DNA from: Rhodothermales bacterium
GTDB taxonomy: Bacteria > Bacteroidota > Rhodothermia > Rhodothermales > Bin80
Direction: 5' to 3'
Assembly: GCA_012271205.1 (NCBI GenBank)
Contig: JAAXGT010000128.1
Span: 1 to 36,088, forward strand
Length of the DNA: 36,088 nucleotides
How positions within the stretch are numbered: position 1 is the stretch's first letter; each line of letters starts with the position of its first letter. Shown here in pieces: positions 25,550-34,699 of this stretch. The notes under the pieces are model-generated. The model made no database searches. It was not told the origin of the DNA and was given only the letters and a program-made list of their open reading frames with translations. Made by a program: the position numbers and the translations under genes.

Positions 25550-27010
25550 ATGAATACGGATACCCAGTACTTGCAAGAAGTTGCCGATAGCGACTACGAG
25601 CACGGATGGGCTGTCGATATTGTGTCTGACACCATCCCCAAGGGGCTGACGGAAGATGTGATTTGTCTCATTTCCGAGAAGAAGGAGGATCCGGACTGGA
25701 TGCTGGAAAACCGGCTGCGAGCCTTCCGGCACTGGCAGACACTAGCCCGTGACAAGGACAAATACCCGCGGTGGGCACACTTGGATTACCCGGACATTGA
25801 TTTTCAGGACATCAGCTACTATTCCGCACCCGGCAGCAAGCCCAAGTACAAGAGTCTGGACGAGGTCGATCCCGAGCTTCTGCGGACCTTCGAAAACCTC
25901 GGTATTCCACTCGAGGAGCAAAAAGTACTGGCGGGCGTGGCGGTAGATGCCGTGGTCGACAGCGTGTCCGTCGCGACAACCTTCAAGGAGGAGTTGGCGA
26001 AGCTCGGCATCATCTTCTGCTCTTTTACGGAAGCGATTGAGAATCACGGGGACCTTGTGCGCAAGTATATGGGCTCGGTCGTCCCGTATACGGACAACTT
26101 CTACGCCGCGCTCAATGCGGCTGTCTTTAGTGACGGGTCGTTTTGCTACATTCCGCCGCGTGTTCGCTGTCCGATGGAGCTCTCTACTTACTTCAGAATC
26201 AATCAGGCTGGCACAGGTCAGTTTGAACGTACGCTTATTGTAGCCGACGAAGGATCATACGTGTCATATCTGGAAGGCTGTACGGCACCCCGACGCGACG
26301 AAAATCAGCTTCATGCGGCCGTAGTTGAAATCATCGCGCACAGGGATGCGGAAGTCAAATATTCGACCATCCAGAACTGGTATCCGGGTGACAGCCAGGG
26401 CAAAGGCGGCGTGCTGAATTTTGTGACAAAGCGAGGCATTTGCAAGGGCGCAGGCTCCAAGATTTCATGGACCCAGTTGGAGACGGGCTCTGCCATCACC
26501 TGGAAGTATCCCAGCGTAATTTTGCAAGGTGACCATTCGGTGGGCGAGTTCTACTCCGTGGCCTTCACGAAAGGACGACAGCAGGCTGATACCGGCACAA
26601 AAATGATCCATATCGGACGTAACACGTCCAGCACGATCATTTCCAAGGGGATTTCTGCAGGGCTTTCAAACAACAGTTACCGCGGCCTTGTAAGAATCAA
26701 CAAGAAAGCCGCCAATGCGCGTAATTTTGCGCAGTGTGACTCGATGCTCCTAGGCGACCGGTGCGGCGCACATACCTTCCCCTACCTGGAGATCCACAAT
26801 CCTACGGCCCAAGTTGAGCACGAAGCAACAACCAGCAAGGTGGGCGAAGATCAACTCTTTTATTGCCAACAGCGTGGTATCAGCGAGCAGGACGCAATCA
26901 AATTACTTGTAAGCGGATTCTGTCAGGAGATTCTGGCCAAGCTGCCCATGGAGTTTGCCGTCGAAGCGCGTAAATTGCTGGCCATTGAACTCGAAGGGTC
27001 CGTCGGGTAG
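25550..27010 (+). CDS. sufB: Fe-S cluster assembly scaffold protein SufB
   Basis: A 486-residue scaffold of the SufBC2D complex on which Fe-S clusters are built in the cytoplasm. Typical features are [20 protein letters not shown] near the start, [30 protein letters not shown] and the C-terminal [16 protein letters not shown] then LVSGFCQEI. The key Cys lies in the KGAGSK core or the [20 protein letters not shown] segment. The start ATG at 25550 is chosen over an earlier open frame because [10 protein letters not shown] fits. A TACTTTTG at 25481 fits the Bacteroidota -7 box (TANNTTTG), but no matching -33 box is clear. First gene of a tight operon. Confidence 0.96.
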   Translation: MNTDTQYLQEVADSDYEHGWAVDIVSDTIPKGLTEDVICLISEKKEDPDWMLENRLRAFRHWQTLARDKDKYPRWAHLDYPDIDFQDISYYSAPGSKPKYKSLDEVDPELLRTFENLGIPLEEQKVLAGVAVDAVVDSVSVATTFKEELAKLGIIFCSFTEAIENHGDLVRKYMGSVVPYTDNFYAALNAAVFSDGSFCYIPPRVRCPMELSTYFRINQAGTGQFERTLIVADEGSYVSYLEGCTAPRRDENQLHAAVVEIIAHRDAEVKYSTIQNWYPGDSQGKGGVLNFVTKRGICKGAGSKISWTQLETGSAITWKYPSVILQGDHSVGEFYSVAFTKGRQQADTGTKMIHIGRNTSSTIISKGISAGLSNNSYRGLVRINKKAANARNFAQCDSMLLGDRCGAHTFPYLEIHNPTAQVEHEATTSKVGEDQLFYCQQRGISEQDAIKLLVSGFCQEILAKLPMEFAVEARKLLAIELEGSVG

Positions 27011-27043
27011 CCCCGCGGACGGCACACTTTCAACCCACTGGAA

Positions 27044-27805
27044 ATGACACCCGTACTGGAAATCAAGGGGCTGAAGACCTCGGTAGAAGGCATGCTCATT
27101 CTGAAGGGCGTCGACCTTGTGGTAAACACCGGTGAGGTTCACGCCATCATGGGCCCCAACGGCTCTGGCAAGAGCACGTTGGCCGCTGTGTTGGCCGGGC
27201 GCGAGGAATATGAAGTCGAAAGGGGCACCGTGCTGTATCAAGGAGCGAACCTCCTGGAAATGGAAGTCGACGAACGAGCCCGCAAAGGGGTGTTTCTGGC
27301 CTTCCAGTATCCGGTGGAGCTGCCCGGTGTCAGCATGATGAACTTCTTGAAGCAGGCTGTCAACGCCCTGCGGGAACACCGTGGACAGGACCCGCTCAGT
27401 GCGGCCGGACTTTTGCGTATGGCCAAAGAGAAAGCCAAACTTATTGGACTGGATCCGAGACTCAAGCAGCGCTCGGTCAACGAAGGCTTTTCCGGCGGCG
27501 AAAAGAAACGAAACGAGATTTTCCAGCTCGCCATGCTGGAGCCTGTACTGGCCGTGCTTGATGAAACCGACTCGGGGCTCGACATCGATGCGTTGCGCAG
27601 TGTGGCCGACGGCGTCAATCAGCTGCGTACGACCAGTCGGGCGTTTGTCATAATCACACACTATCAGCGCTTGTTGAACTACATCGTGCCGGACTTTGTG
27701 CATGTCATGGTTGACGGCCGCATAGTACGCTCCGGTGGTAAGGAATTGGCGCTGGACCTCGAGGAAAAAGGGTACGACTGGGTCCGCTACGACGCGGCCG
27801 CCTGA
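27044..27805 (+). CDS. sufC: Fe-S assembly ATPase SufC
   Basis: A 253-residue ABC-type ATPase that powers the SufBCD scaffold. Walker A is GPNGSGKST, the Q-loop lies in FLAFQYPVELPGVSM, the signature is FSGGEKKRNEI, Walker B is AVLDETDSGLDIDAL, and the H-loop is VIITHYQRLL. EKKRNEI in place of the usual transporter signature is characteristic of SufC. It starts 33 bases after sufB and is followed by sufD after 17 bases. No membrane segment. Complete. Confidence 0.96.
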   Translation: MTPVLEIKGLKTSVEGMLILKGVDLVVNTGEVHAIMGPNGSGKSTLAAVLAGREEYEVERGTVLYQGANLLEMEVDERARKGVFLAFQYPVELPGVSMMNFLKQAVNALREHRGQDPLSAAGLLRMAKEKAKLIGLDPRLKQRSVNEGFSGGEKKRNEIFQLAMLEPVLAVLDETDSGLDIDALRSVADGVNQLRTTSRAFVIITHYQRLLNYIVPDFVHVMVDGRIVRSGGKELALDLEEKGYDWVRYDAAA

Positions 27806-27822
27806 GAAGTGCAGACTTGCCA

Positions 27823-29121
27823 ATGGTCAATACTGCTAACGTGACTACGCGCCCGGAAGATCGCTTTGTGGCCGAATTTGAGCGCTTCGAAGCCCTGCAC
27901 ACCAACGGCTCAAGCGAGCACTTTCCACTGCTGAGGCAGAAGGCCTTGCGCCAATTCTCTGCCACGGGCTTCCCACCCCGCAAGAGTGAGTCCTGGAAGT
28001 ATACCAACATCGGCTCTATTCTGCGCCGACCATACTCAGCACCGGATACGGGTACAGTTCGCGCTTCAGGCCTAGACGGACTTGGGGCTTATGTGGCCGT
28101 ATTTGTAAACGGGCACTTTGATGCGAGTCAGTCCACTTTGGATGATTTGCCGGAAGACATCACGGTTGCGAGCTTCACCGACCAAACGCAGGCCGGACGC
28201 GTCCGAGCGCATTTGGCACGTTATGCCGCGTTTGAGCACGAACCCTTTACGGCACTCAACACCGCCTTCGTCCATGACGGGGCGCTAGTGCACCTACCGG
28301 CTGGTATTGCGCTGAGCCGCCCAATCCATGTAATCCATGCAGTAACAGCAAGCTATGCCGCACTCTTGCAGCCGCGCACCCTTGTTATAAGCGAAGATGG
28401 AGCGCAGGCTCAGATCGTGCAGTCCACGGAAGTGCACACGAAGATGCCTGTGCTAATTAACAGCGTTACTGAGATCCGGGTTGGCGCACGTGCCCAACTG
28501 GATCACCTGATGCTGCAAGCAGGCACGCCTTCGACCAGCAACGTGGCTAATGTCAGCGTTTATCAGGAGACCGAGAGCAAATTCTACAACGGCAGCTTTA
28601 CGTTTGGCGGCGAGGTAGTACGAAACAATATCTCCATACTTCCGGATGCAGAACACTGCGAAACTCTGATGCATGGACTTTTTGTTGCGCGGGGCACGTC
28701 GCACGTGGACAACAATACTTTAATGGACCACGCCAAGCCCAACTGCTTTAGTAGCGAATACTACAAGGGTATCCTGGACGAGCATGCAACTGGCGTGTTC
28801 AACGGCAAGGTGCTGGTGCGGCAGGATGCGCAGCAAACCAACGCATATCAGACCAATCGCAGTATTGTGCTAACCAATACGGCGCACATGTATTCCAAAC
28901 CGGCACTGGAGATTTATGCGGATGACGTCAAATGCTCACACGGCGCCACGACGGGACAGCTTGACAAGGACGGTCTGTTTTACTTGCGTGCGCGAGGCAT
29001 AAGAGCGGACGAGGCGCGTCGCCTCATGCTTATCTCCTTTGCTGGCGATATTATCGAAAAAGTACCTGCAGCGTCTTTGCATAGGGTGCTGTACCGCGAG
29101 GTGGAGCGCTTGTTGCGCTGA
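27823..29121 (+). CDS. sufD: Fe-S cluster assembly protein SufD
   Basis: A 432-residue paralogue of SufB that completes the SufBC2D complex and helps iron entry. Diagnostic segments are SESWKYTNIGSILRR near the start, LTNTAHMYSKPALEIYADDV, and CSHGATTGQLDKDGLFYLRA then RGIRADEARRLMLISFAGD; the His in CSHGAT is the conserved one needed for assembly. I use ATG 27823; an in-frame TTG six bases earlier is less likely. Gap to sufC 17 bases, to the next gene 17 bases. Intact. Confidence 0.94.
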   Translation: MVNTANVTTRPEDRFVAEFERFEALHTNGSSEHFPLLRQKALRQFSATGFPPRKSESWKYTNIGSILRRPYSAPDTGTVRASGLDGLGAYVAVFVNGHFDASQSTLDDLPEDITVASFTDQTQAGRVRAHLARYAAFEHEPFTALNTAFVHDGALVHLPAGIALSRPIHVIHAVTASYAALLQPRTLVISEDGAQAQIVQSTEVHTKMPVLINSVTEIRVGARAQLDHLMLQAGTPSTSNVANVSVYQETESKFYNGSFTFGGEVVRNNISILPDAEHCETLMHGLFVARGTSHVDNNTLMDHAKPNCFSSEYYKGILDEHATGVFNGKVLVRQDAQQTNAYQTNRSIVLTNTAHMYSKPALEIYADDVKCSHGATTGQLDKDGLFYLRARGIRADEARRLMLISFAGDIIEKVPAASLHRVLYREVERLLR

Positions 29122-29138
29122 CGCGGGACCCCGCGTTC

Positions 29139-30836
29139 ATGGCAGCTCCTACTACGACAACTTGCTTTGACGTAGCACGTGTCCGGGCTGACTTTCCGGC
29201 ACTGCGACAGCGCGTACATGACCGCCCGCTGGTGTACTTGGACAGTGCCGCCTCGGCACTGAAGCCGCAGCCCGTTATCGACCGTCTGGCCAACTACTAC
29301 GCGCTGGAACACAGCAACGTGCATCGCGGTGTGCACTATCTGAGCCAGCACGCCACCGAGGCCTACGAGGCCGCTCGAGCCCGTGTAGCCCAATTTATCG
29401 GGGCGGCATGTGCCCACGAAATCCTCTTTACGCGCGGCACGACTGAAGGCATCAACCTTGTGGCCAATGCCTTCGGCCATCGGCACGTATCGGCCGGCGA
29501 TGAGATAATCATTACGGTTATGGAGCACCATTCCAATATGGTGCCGTGGCAGCTGCTTTGTGCACGAGCGAATGCCAAGCTGCATGTTGCCTCGATATCC
29601 GCCGATGGCACGCTGGATGCAGAGCAGGTCACTGACCTCATAAGCGAGCATTGCCGTCTGATCGCACTGGCACATGTATCCAACAGCCTTGGAAGTATAA
29701 ATCCGGTACAGGAAGTTATTGCGGCCGCACATGCACGGGATATTCCGGTGCTGCTGGATGGTGCACAAAGCCTGCCGCACCTGCCAATTGATGTGCAGGC
29801 CCTGGATTGCGATTTCTATTGTGCCAGTGGTCACAAGGCATACGGCCCTACTGGAATAGGCTTCCTGTACGGCAAGGAGAAGCTGTTGGAAGACATGCCT
29901 CCCTGGCAGGGTGGTGGTGACATGATCGCACATGTGACCCCCACGCACGCTACCTGGGCCGAATTGCCGCATAAGTTTGAAGCTGGTACACCTCACATAG
30001 CCGGTGCTTTAGGGTTGCATGCTGCACTGGACTATTTGGATGCTATAAAGGCTGATGCTTTGCATGCCCACGAGTCTGACGTGCTGAGTTATGCGTGTGC
30101 GCAGCTGCAAAACGTGCCGGGTTTGCGTCTAATCGGGAGGCCACGACAGCGAGCCGGCGCAATTAGTTTTTTGCTCGATCAGGCCCATCCATATGACACC
30201 GGACAAGTTCTGGATCGTGCCGGAATTGCAGTCCGAACGGGTCACCACTGCACTATGCCGCTGATGGCACACTTGGGCATCACCGGCACTGTGCGCGCGT
30301 CTTTTGGACTTTACAATACACGCGACGACGTAGATGCGCTTGTAGCCGGGCTGCATGAGGCCAAGCATATCCTTTGTCACTCACGCACGACAACCATTAC
30401 GAGCCAAACAGCACTTGATACGATTGCGGAGCGGCAGGCGGAACTGCTTGATGCACTGGAGCTTTTTGAGGATCCCGACGGCCGCCGCGAGTACTTGATA
30501 GAGCTGGGCGACAATCTGGAAGAACTACCCGAGCAGTATCGCACGGAAAGTAACCGCATTCGCGGATGTCAGGCTATGGTCTGGCTGCATGTCGAGAAAG
30601 TGAACGGGCGGCTGCTGTTTAAGGCCGACAGCGACGCGCTCATTACTCGCGGCCTCATCGCTGTATTGGTTGGACTTTTGAACAACCAGAGGCCCCAAGC
30701 CATCCTGGACCTTGATCTGGAAGCTTTAATGAACAAATTGGGCCTTCCGGACCTCATTACGGCGCGGCGCAAGAATGGGCTGGGGCATATGATTGCACGG
30801 ATGCGCCACGAAGCCGCAAACGCGCTTTTAACATGA
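29139..30836 (+). CDS. sufSE: Cysteine desulfurase-sulfur acceptor fusion (SufS-SufE)
   Basis: A 565-residue fusion. Residues 1 to about 410 are SufS, a type II PLP cysteine desulfurase: YLDSAASALKPQPVIDRL, PLP Lys233 in ASGHKAYGPTG, and the persulfide Cys371 in RTGHHCTMPLM. Residues about 420-565 are SufE: LFEDPDGRREYLIELGDNLE, ESNRIRGCQAMVWL with sulfur-accepting Cys477, and ALMNKLGLPDLITARRKNGL. Sulfur moves from Cys371 to Cys477 and on to SufB. Joining the two makes the relay intramolecular. No frameshift is needed, since the frame runs straight through. Its stop overlaps the next start by ATGA. Confidence 0.94.
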   Translation: MAAPTTTTCFDVARVRADFPALRQRVHDRPLVYLDSAASALKPQPVIDRLANYYALEHSNVHRGVHYLSQHATEAYEAARARVAQFIGAACAHEILFTRGTTEGINLVANAFGHRHVSAGDEIIITVMEHHSNMVPWQLLCARANAKLHVASISADGTLDAEQVTDLISEHCRLIALAHVSNSLGSINPVQEVIAAAHARDIPVLLDGAQSLPHLPIDVQALDCDFYCASGHKAYGPTGIGFLYGKEKLLEDMPPWQGGGDMIAHVTPTHATWAELPHKFEAGTPHIAGALGLHAALDYLDAIKADALHAHESDVLSYACAQLQNVPGLRLIGRPRQRAGAISFLLDQAHPYDTGQVLDRAGIAVRTGHHCTMPLMAHLGITGTVRASFGLYNTRDDVDALVAGLHEAKHILCHSRTTTITSQTALDTIAERQAELLDALELFEDPDGRREYLIELGDNLEELPEQYRTESNRIRGCQAMVWLHVEKVNGRLLFKADSDALITRGLIAVLVGLLNNQRPQAILDLDLEALMNKLGLPDLITARRKNGLGHMIARMRHEAANALLT

Positions 30837-31168
30837 ATTGCGAAGTAATCGACAACGCCAAGACACCGGGGCTTGCCCAAGAAGTCATCGAGTCAATCCG
30901 CCAGGTCTACGACCCGGAAATCCCTGTCAACGTCTATGATTTGGGCCTTATCTACAAGGTGCGCTTGGATGCGGATGATCGCGCATTCGTTACCATGACA
31001 CTGACGACCCCCAACTGCCCTGTTGCAGACAGCTTGCCCAGCCAGGTCGAATCCGTGGTCATGCTTACCGAGGGCGTGACGGACGCGCGCGTCGAACTTA
31101 CGTTCGACCCGCCGTTTACAATTGACATGATGAGCGACGAAGCCAAACTTGAATTAGGCATGATGTAG
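30833..31168 (+). CDS. sufT: SufT-type MIP18/DUF59 Fe-S maturation protein
   Basis: A 111-residue DUF59 protein. The signature is QVYDPEIPVNVYDLGLIYKV, followed by TTPNCPVADSLPSQVE, with the conserved Cys in NCP, and ARVELTFDPPFTIDMMSD. Family members (MIP18, PaaD, SufT) help mature Fe-S proteins. The ATG lies within the stop of the sufS-sufE fusion (ATGA), so the two are translationally coupled. It is the last gene of the SUF operon; the TonB receptor follows at 31244 after 75 bases. Confidence 0.9.
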   Translation: MNCEVIDNAKTPGLAQEVIESIRQVYDPEIPVNVYDLGLIYKVRLDADDRAFVTMTLTTPNCPVADSLPSQVESVVMLTEGVTDARVELTFDPPFTIDMMSDEAKLELGMM

Positions 31169-31243
31169 CCGGTACTTTCCCGGCTCTTGCCGTATTCTAT
31201 TCATCAGGTGGCTGTTCATTTCTGCTCGCACACTGCTCCCCAT

Positions 31244-33478
31244 ATGTGCTTCCCTCGCTGGCTGATCGGCGGCCTCTTACTTCTTCTGTGCAATTCGGCT
31301 TTGGGTCAAACCGCAACGATACGTGGATTCATTACAGATGCTACAGACGGACAGGCCCTGCAGGGGGTCAATGTTGCCGTTACGGATGTATCTGGCAACC
31401 TGCGTGGCAGCGTGGCCGATGACGACGGATTCTTCATCATTACGCGCTTGCAGCCTGGACGGTGGTTTCTGAGTGCCACGTTTATCGGGTACGAGGCTTG
31501 GCGAGACACGCTTGATCTGGCTCCAGATGCTACTGCCCGGCTCTCGATTGCGCTGTCGCCTGGCTTGGAATTGCAAGAATTGGTCGTGGAGAGTGAACGT
31601 GAAGGCGGTGCCACTGTGGCGGCAGGCATGCAGACGGTACGACCGCGTGACGTAGACTTGGTGCCTGCACCTGATGTGTCGGGAGACTTGGTATCCTACC
31701 TCTCGACCATGCCAGGCGTAGTATCCATCGGAGACAGGGGTGGCCAAGTGTTCATTCGGGGTGGCGAACCGGCTCACAATCTGTCCTTGCTGGATGGAAT
31801 GTACATCTATCAGCCCTTCCACATTCTCGGTTTCTATTCGGCGTTTTCATCCGACATCCTGCGCAATGCCGACATCCATGCCGGTGCATTCAGCAGCAAG
31901 TATTCCGGTCGTATGTCGTCGGTGATTGACGTGCACACGCGCAACGGCAACAATCAGGAGTCACGCCGCACTTTTTCCTTTGCGCCCTTCGTAAGCATGG
32001 CCATTCTGGAAGGGCCGGTCAAACGTGGCAAGATGTCCTACTTGCTTTCAGGACGGGCATCCACCATCGAACGTGTGGCAACGTCGTACATCAGCCAGCC
32101 CGTGCCGTACACATTTGGCGACTTTTTTGGCAAGATCCACGCCATTCTCAGCAACAGCCACCAGGTGTCCGCCAGTGCGATTCACACCTACGATCGGGGC
32201 GCCCTGGATGAAAGTAAGGAAGCCGGTGATCAGATCCGATGGAATAACACGGCCTATGGTGTCCGCTATCTGGTAGCCCCGCCGTCACTGCCTATGCTGG
32301 GTGAAGTACTTTTTTCAATTTCGAAGCTGAGAATGGCGATTGGGCCGGAAGATGAGCCCGTGCGGCAAAGCGATATTGATGGATTCAATCTGGCCGTGAA
32401 TTTGACTAATTACGGCGAACGTATAAACGTGGACTGGGGGTTTTATTTGCGTGCACCCAGGCTGGACGCCAGCCTGGGTGGCCTCTTTCAGAACCTGGAT
32501 TTCTCGAGCGACCGGATACTATCTACCGGCGCATACTTTGAACCGGAAATCACGTTTACGCCCAGTCTTCGTGGTCGCGTGGGACTGATAGCCGAATTCC
32601 TTGGGGATCAGGGCTTTCACATGGAGCCACGGATGCGGGTCCTGTACGAGCGGGGACGGCATCAATTCAGCTTGGCGGGCGGTCTTTACCGCCAGGAAAT
32701 GGTGGGGCTGAACGACCGGCGAGACGCGACCAATGTCTTTACGGCCTGGGCCGGCTCCCCAACGGGTAATTTGCCCAGTTCCATTCACGGGCTCTTCGGC
32801 TATCACGTATCTCCTATACCCGGCCTAAATTTGTCAGCCGAGACTTTCTACAAGCACCTGTCAAGCCTGTTTGTATCTGAGTGGACCGCTTTCCCACGTT
32901 TCACTACTCGCTTGCAGGAAGCCTCCGGGCGAGCTATAGGTCTGGACTTGCGTATGGAAATCCAGCGAGAGCGCTTCTATGGCTTCATTAACTACGGGCT
33001 GTCGTCGGTTGAGTACAACGCCATGCAGGAGACCCTGCCGGTATGGTTTGGCTCCCACGAAGTCCGCTATCGCCCCCCACACGACCGGCGCCATCAGATC
33101 AATATGCTGGCAAGTTTCACACTTTTAGATTTTGACGTTAGCTTGCGCTGGAATCTGGGAAGTGGACTGCCCTACAGTCAGATCCGCGGATTTGACGGAT
33201 TTATCCTCTTGGATGGCCCCGTGGATGTGTCTCGCGAACCAGGCCTGGCCCGTGTGATCTATGATCAGCCATTTCGCGGCCTCCTGCCGAGCTATCATCG
33301 CCTGGATATTTCGGTGGATAGGGTATTCCAGTACAGAGACGACTCCTTCATCACAGTACAGGCCGGCGTCATCAACGCGTACAACAAGACCAACTTGTTT
33401 TCGCTGGACATTTTCACGCTGCGCCGTAACAACCAGTTGCCTCTCATTCCCACTGCTGGCCTGAAATTCGAATTCTGA
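31244..33478 (+). CDS. TonB-dependent outer-membrane receptor with carboxypeptidase-regulatory domain
   Basis: A 744-residue receptor. The signal peptide is MCFPRWLIGGLLLLLCNSAL with cleavage near GQ. A CarboxypepD_reg-like beta-sandwich follows (TIRGFITDATDGQALQGVNV, then GFFIITRLQPG). The plug domain holds DLVSYLSTMPGV and GGQVFIRGGEPAHNLSLLDG, and beta-barrel strands run to the terminal aromatic residue (AGLKFEF). It imports a substrate, energised by TonB. I chose 31244 because the signal peptide begins there; a TTG at 31187 is in the same frame. The next gene overlaps by one base. Substrate unknown; pairing with DUF4249 is common in Bacteroidota. Confidence 0.9.
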   Translation: MCFPRWLIGGLLLLLCNSALGQTATIRGFITDATDGQALQGVNVAVTDVSGNLRGSVADDDGFFIITRLQPGRWFLSATFIGYEAWRDTLDLAPDATARLSIALSPGLELQELVVESEREGGATVAAGMQTVRPRDVDLVPAPDVSGDLVSYLSTMPGVVSIGDRGGQVFIRGGEPAHNLSLLDGMYIYQPFHILGFYSAFSSDILRNADIHAGAFSSKYSGRMSSVIDVHTRNGNNQESRRTFSFAPFVSMAILEGPVKRGKMSYLLSGRASTIERVATSYISQPVPYTFGDFFGKIHAILSNSHQVSASAIHTYDRGALDESKEAGDQIRWNNTAYGVRYLVAPPSLPMLGEVLFSISKLRMAIGPEDEPVRQSDIDGFNLAVNLTNYGERINVDWGFYLRAPRLDASLGGLFQNLDFSSDRILSTGAYFEPEITFTPSLRGRVGLIAEFLGDQGFHMEPRMRVLYERGRHQFSLAGGLYRQEMVGLNDRRDATNVFTAWAGSPTGNLPSSIHGLFGYHVSPIPGLNLSAETFYKHLSSLFVSEWTAFPRFTTRLQEASGRAIGLDLRMEIQRERFYGFINYGLSSVEYNAMQETLPVWFGSHEVRYRPPHDRRHQINMLASFTLLDFDVSLRWNLGSGLPYSQIRGFDGFILLDGPVDVSREPGLARVIYDQPFRGLLPSYHRLDISVDRVFQYRDDSFITVQAGVINAYNKTNLFSLDIFTLRRNNQLPLIPTAGLKFEF

Positions 33479-34476
33479 TGCGTGCCTTTGGGCTGAACAT
33501 AAGAATGGACCAAGCACCCGTACTCCTGGCAGCAGCGATCCTATTTGTCGCGGGGTGTGACCAGAACATCGATCCGATTGTGGGGGAGGACCGCCCCTTC
33601 ACGATCTGGGGCTACCTGGATGCTCACGCGGACACGCAGCGAGTGCGTGTTTTTTCCATTGAGAAGCGTCTGGGCATTGACCGCGCGGGCCCCGTTGACG
33701 CAGTAGTTAAATCGACGAACCTGACAACAGGCGAAACACATGCTTGGACGGATCGCGAAATTGTTTTCAGCGACAGCAGTATTGGCCACGTTTTTGAAGC
33801 CGTGTTTGAGGTCCGTTATGAGGAGCGCTACCGCCTTGAGGTAAGGCGGTCGGACGGGGCCATGTCCGGTGCAGAGGTGACAATTCCACCATCGGTGGAG
33901 GTGGAGCTGGTAGATGAACGTAACCGTGCAGTAGTGCCAGCCATCATATACGGAAAACCTCCCAATCTGGTGGATGTCTCGGTCATTTACGATGCGATCA
34001 CACTGCCGCCAGCCAATCCCTGGCCGCCCGGCTCAACGACGCCACCGGCTGTCCGGTTGGCGGTGGCGGTACCCTACAGCGGTAAAGAAGAGCCTACTGC
34101 GGACGGCTGGCGTTACGAGATTAATCTCAGGGAGGACTTTGAGGTGGTGCAAAATGAGTTTGATCTCAATTGTTTGACGCGTGACCTCATTGCGCTGCGC
34201 CGGATTGATTTTCGTTTTTTGGCGGCAGATGAGCAGTGGGCGCCGCCGAATGACTCATTTGATCCAAACCTGCTAATTGAGCCTGGAACGTTTTCCAACG
34301 TAACGAACGGGTTTGGTTTTTTTGGGGGTGGATACACGGTTTCGACGCGCTGGATACCGACGGACATTGTCTTGCGCAATGTTGGTTATAAGACCGCCGG
34401 ACCATGTCCCCTCGCCCCGCAAAACATCCCTGAGTGTCAGCTCCCTCCAGAGCCGTGCTTCCGTGACGGCAACTGA
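33478..34476 (+). CDS. DUF4249 lipoprotein
   Basis: A 332-residue predicted lipoprotein. The signal QAPVLLAAAILFVAGC has lipobox VAGC. The mature part starts DQNIDPIVGEDRPFTIWGYL and shows the DUF4249 run of beta strands, with EVRYEERYRLEVRRSDG then AEVTIPPSVEVELV in the middle. These lipoproteins are usually encoded next to a TonB receptor and are thought to act as its surface partner. The ATG shares one base with the receptor's stop (TGATG). A methionine ten residues on (MDQAPVL) is an alternative start closer to the signal peptide. Intact. Confidence 0.85.
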   Translation: MRAFGLNIRMDQAPVLLAAAILFVAGCDQNIDPIVGEDRPFTIWGYLDAHADTQRVRVFSIEKRLGIDRAGPVDAVVKSTNLTTGETHAWTDREIVFSDSSIGHVFEAVFEVRYEERYRLEVRRSDGAMSGAEVTIPPSVEVELVDERNRAVVPAIIYGKPPNLVDVSVIYDAITLPPANPWPPGSTTPPAVRLAVAVPYSGKEEPTADGWRYEINLREDFEVVQNEFDLNCLTRDLIALRRIDFRFLAADEQWAPPNDSFDPNLLIEPGTFSNVTNGFGFFGGGYTVSTRWIPTDIVLRNVGYKTAGPCPLAPQNIPECQLPPEPCFRDGN

Positions 34477-34628
34477 ATTTCTTGCGTGCGACCCAACGGA
34501 TACGCGATTTTAGCCATAAGCATGGGGAGGGTGTGTCTGCGTGGGCAATCAAGGGTAGCTGACAGGCCGGGCTGCACACGATTCCCCGAAGACCGAACAG
34601 GACGACTGTGTGGCACGCATACCATCGC

Positions 34629-34697
34629 GGGAGGGACCCGGGTGGCCCCGGCCCCCCCGCACCGATCCGGACGGGCCCTTTCAGGCCTCCGGCTCCG
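34629..34697 (-). ncRNA. Group II intron domains V and VI, degraded
   Basis: On the minus strand, GGAGCCGGAGGCC then TGAAA then GGGCCCGTCCGGATC folds as a domain V hairpin. The AGC triad sits at the base, a GAAA-containing loop caps it, and the partner strand TCCGGATC pairs back with GAGCCGGA. The run GGTGCGGGGGG and a GC-rich hairpin (GGCCGGGGCCACCCGGGTCC) follow in the position of domain VI, ending near 34629. It lies directly 3' of the RT remnant as expected. Relative to usual introns, A and T bases appear replaced by C and G. Confidence 0.65.
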
Positions 34698-34699
34698 GC

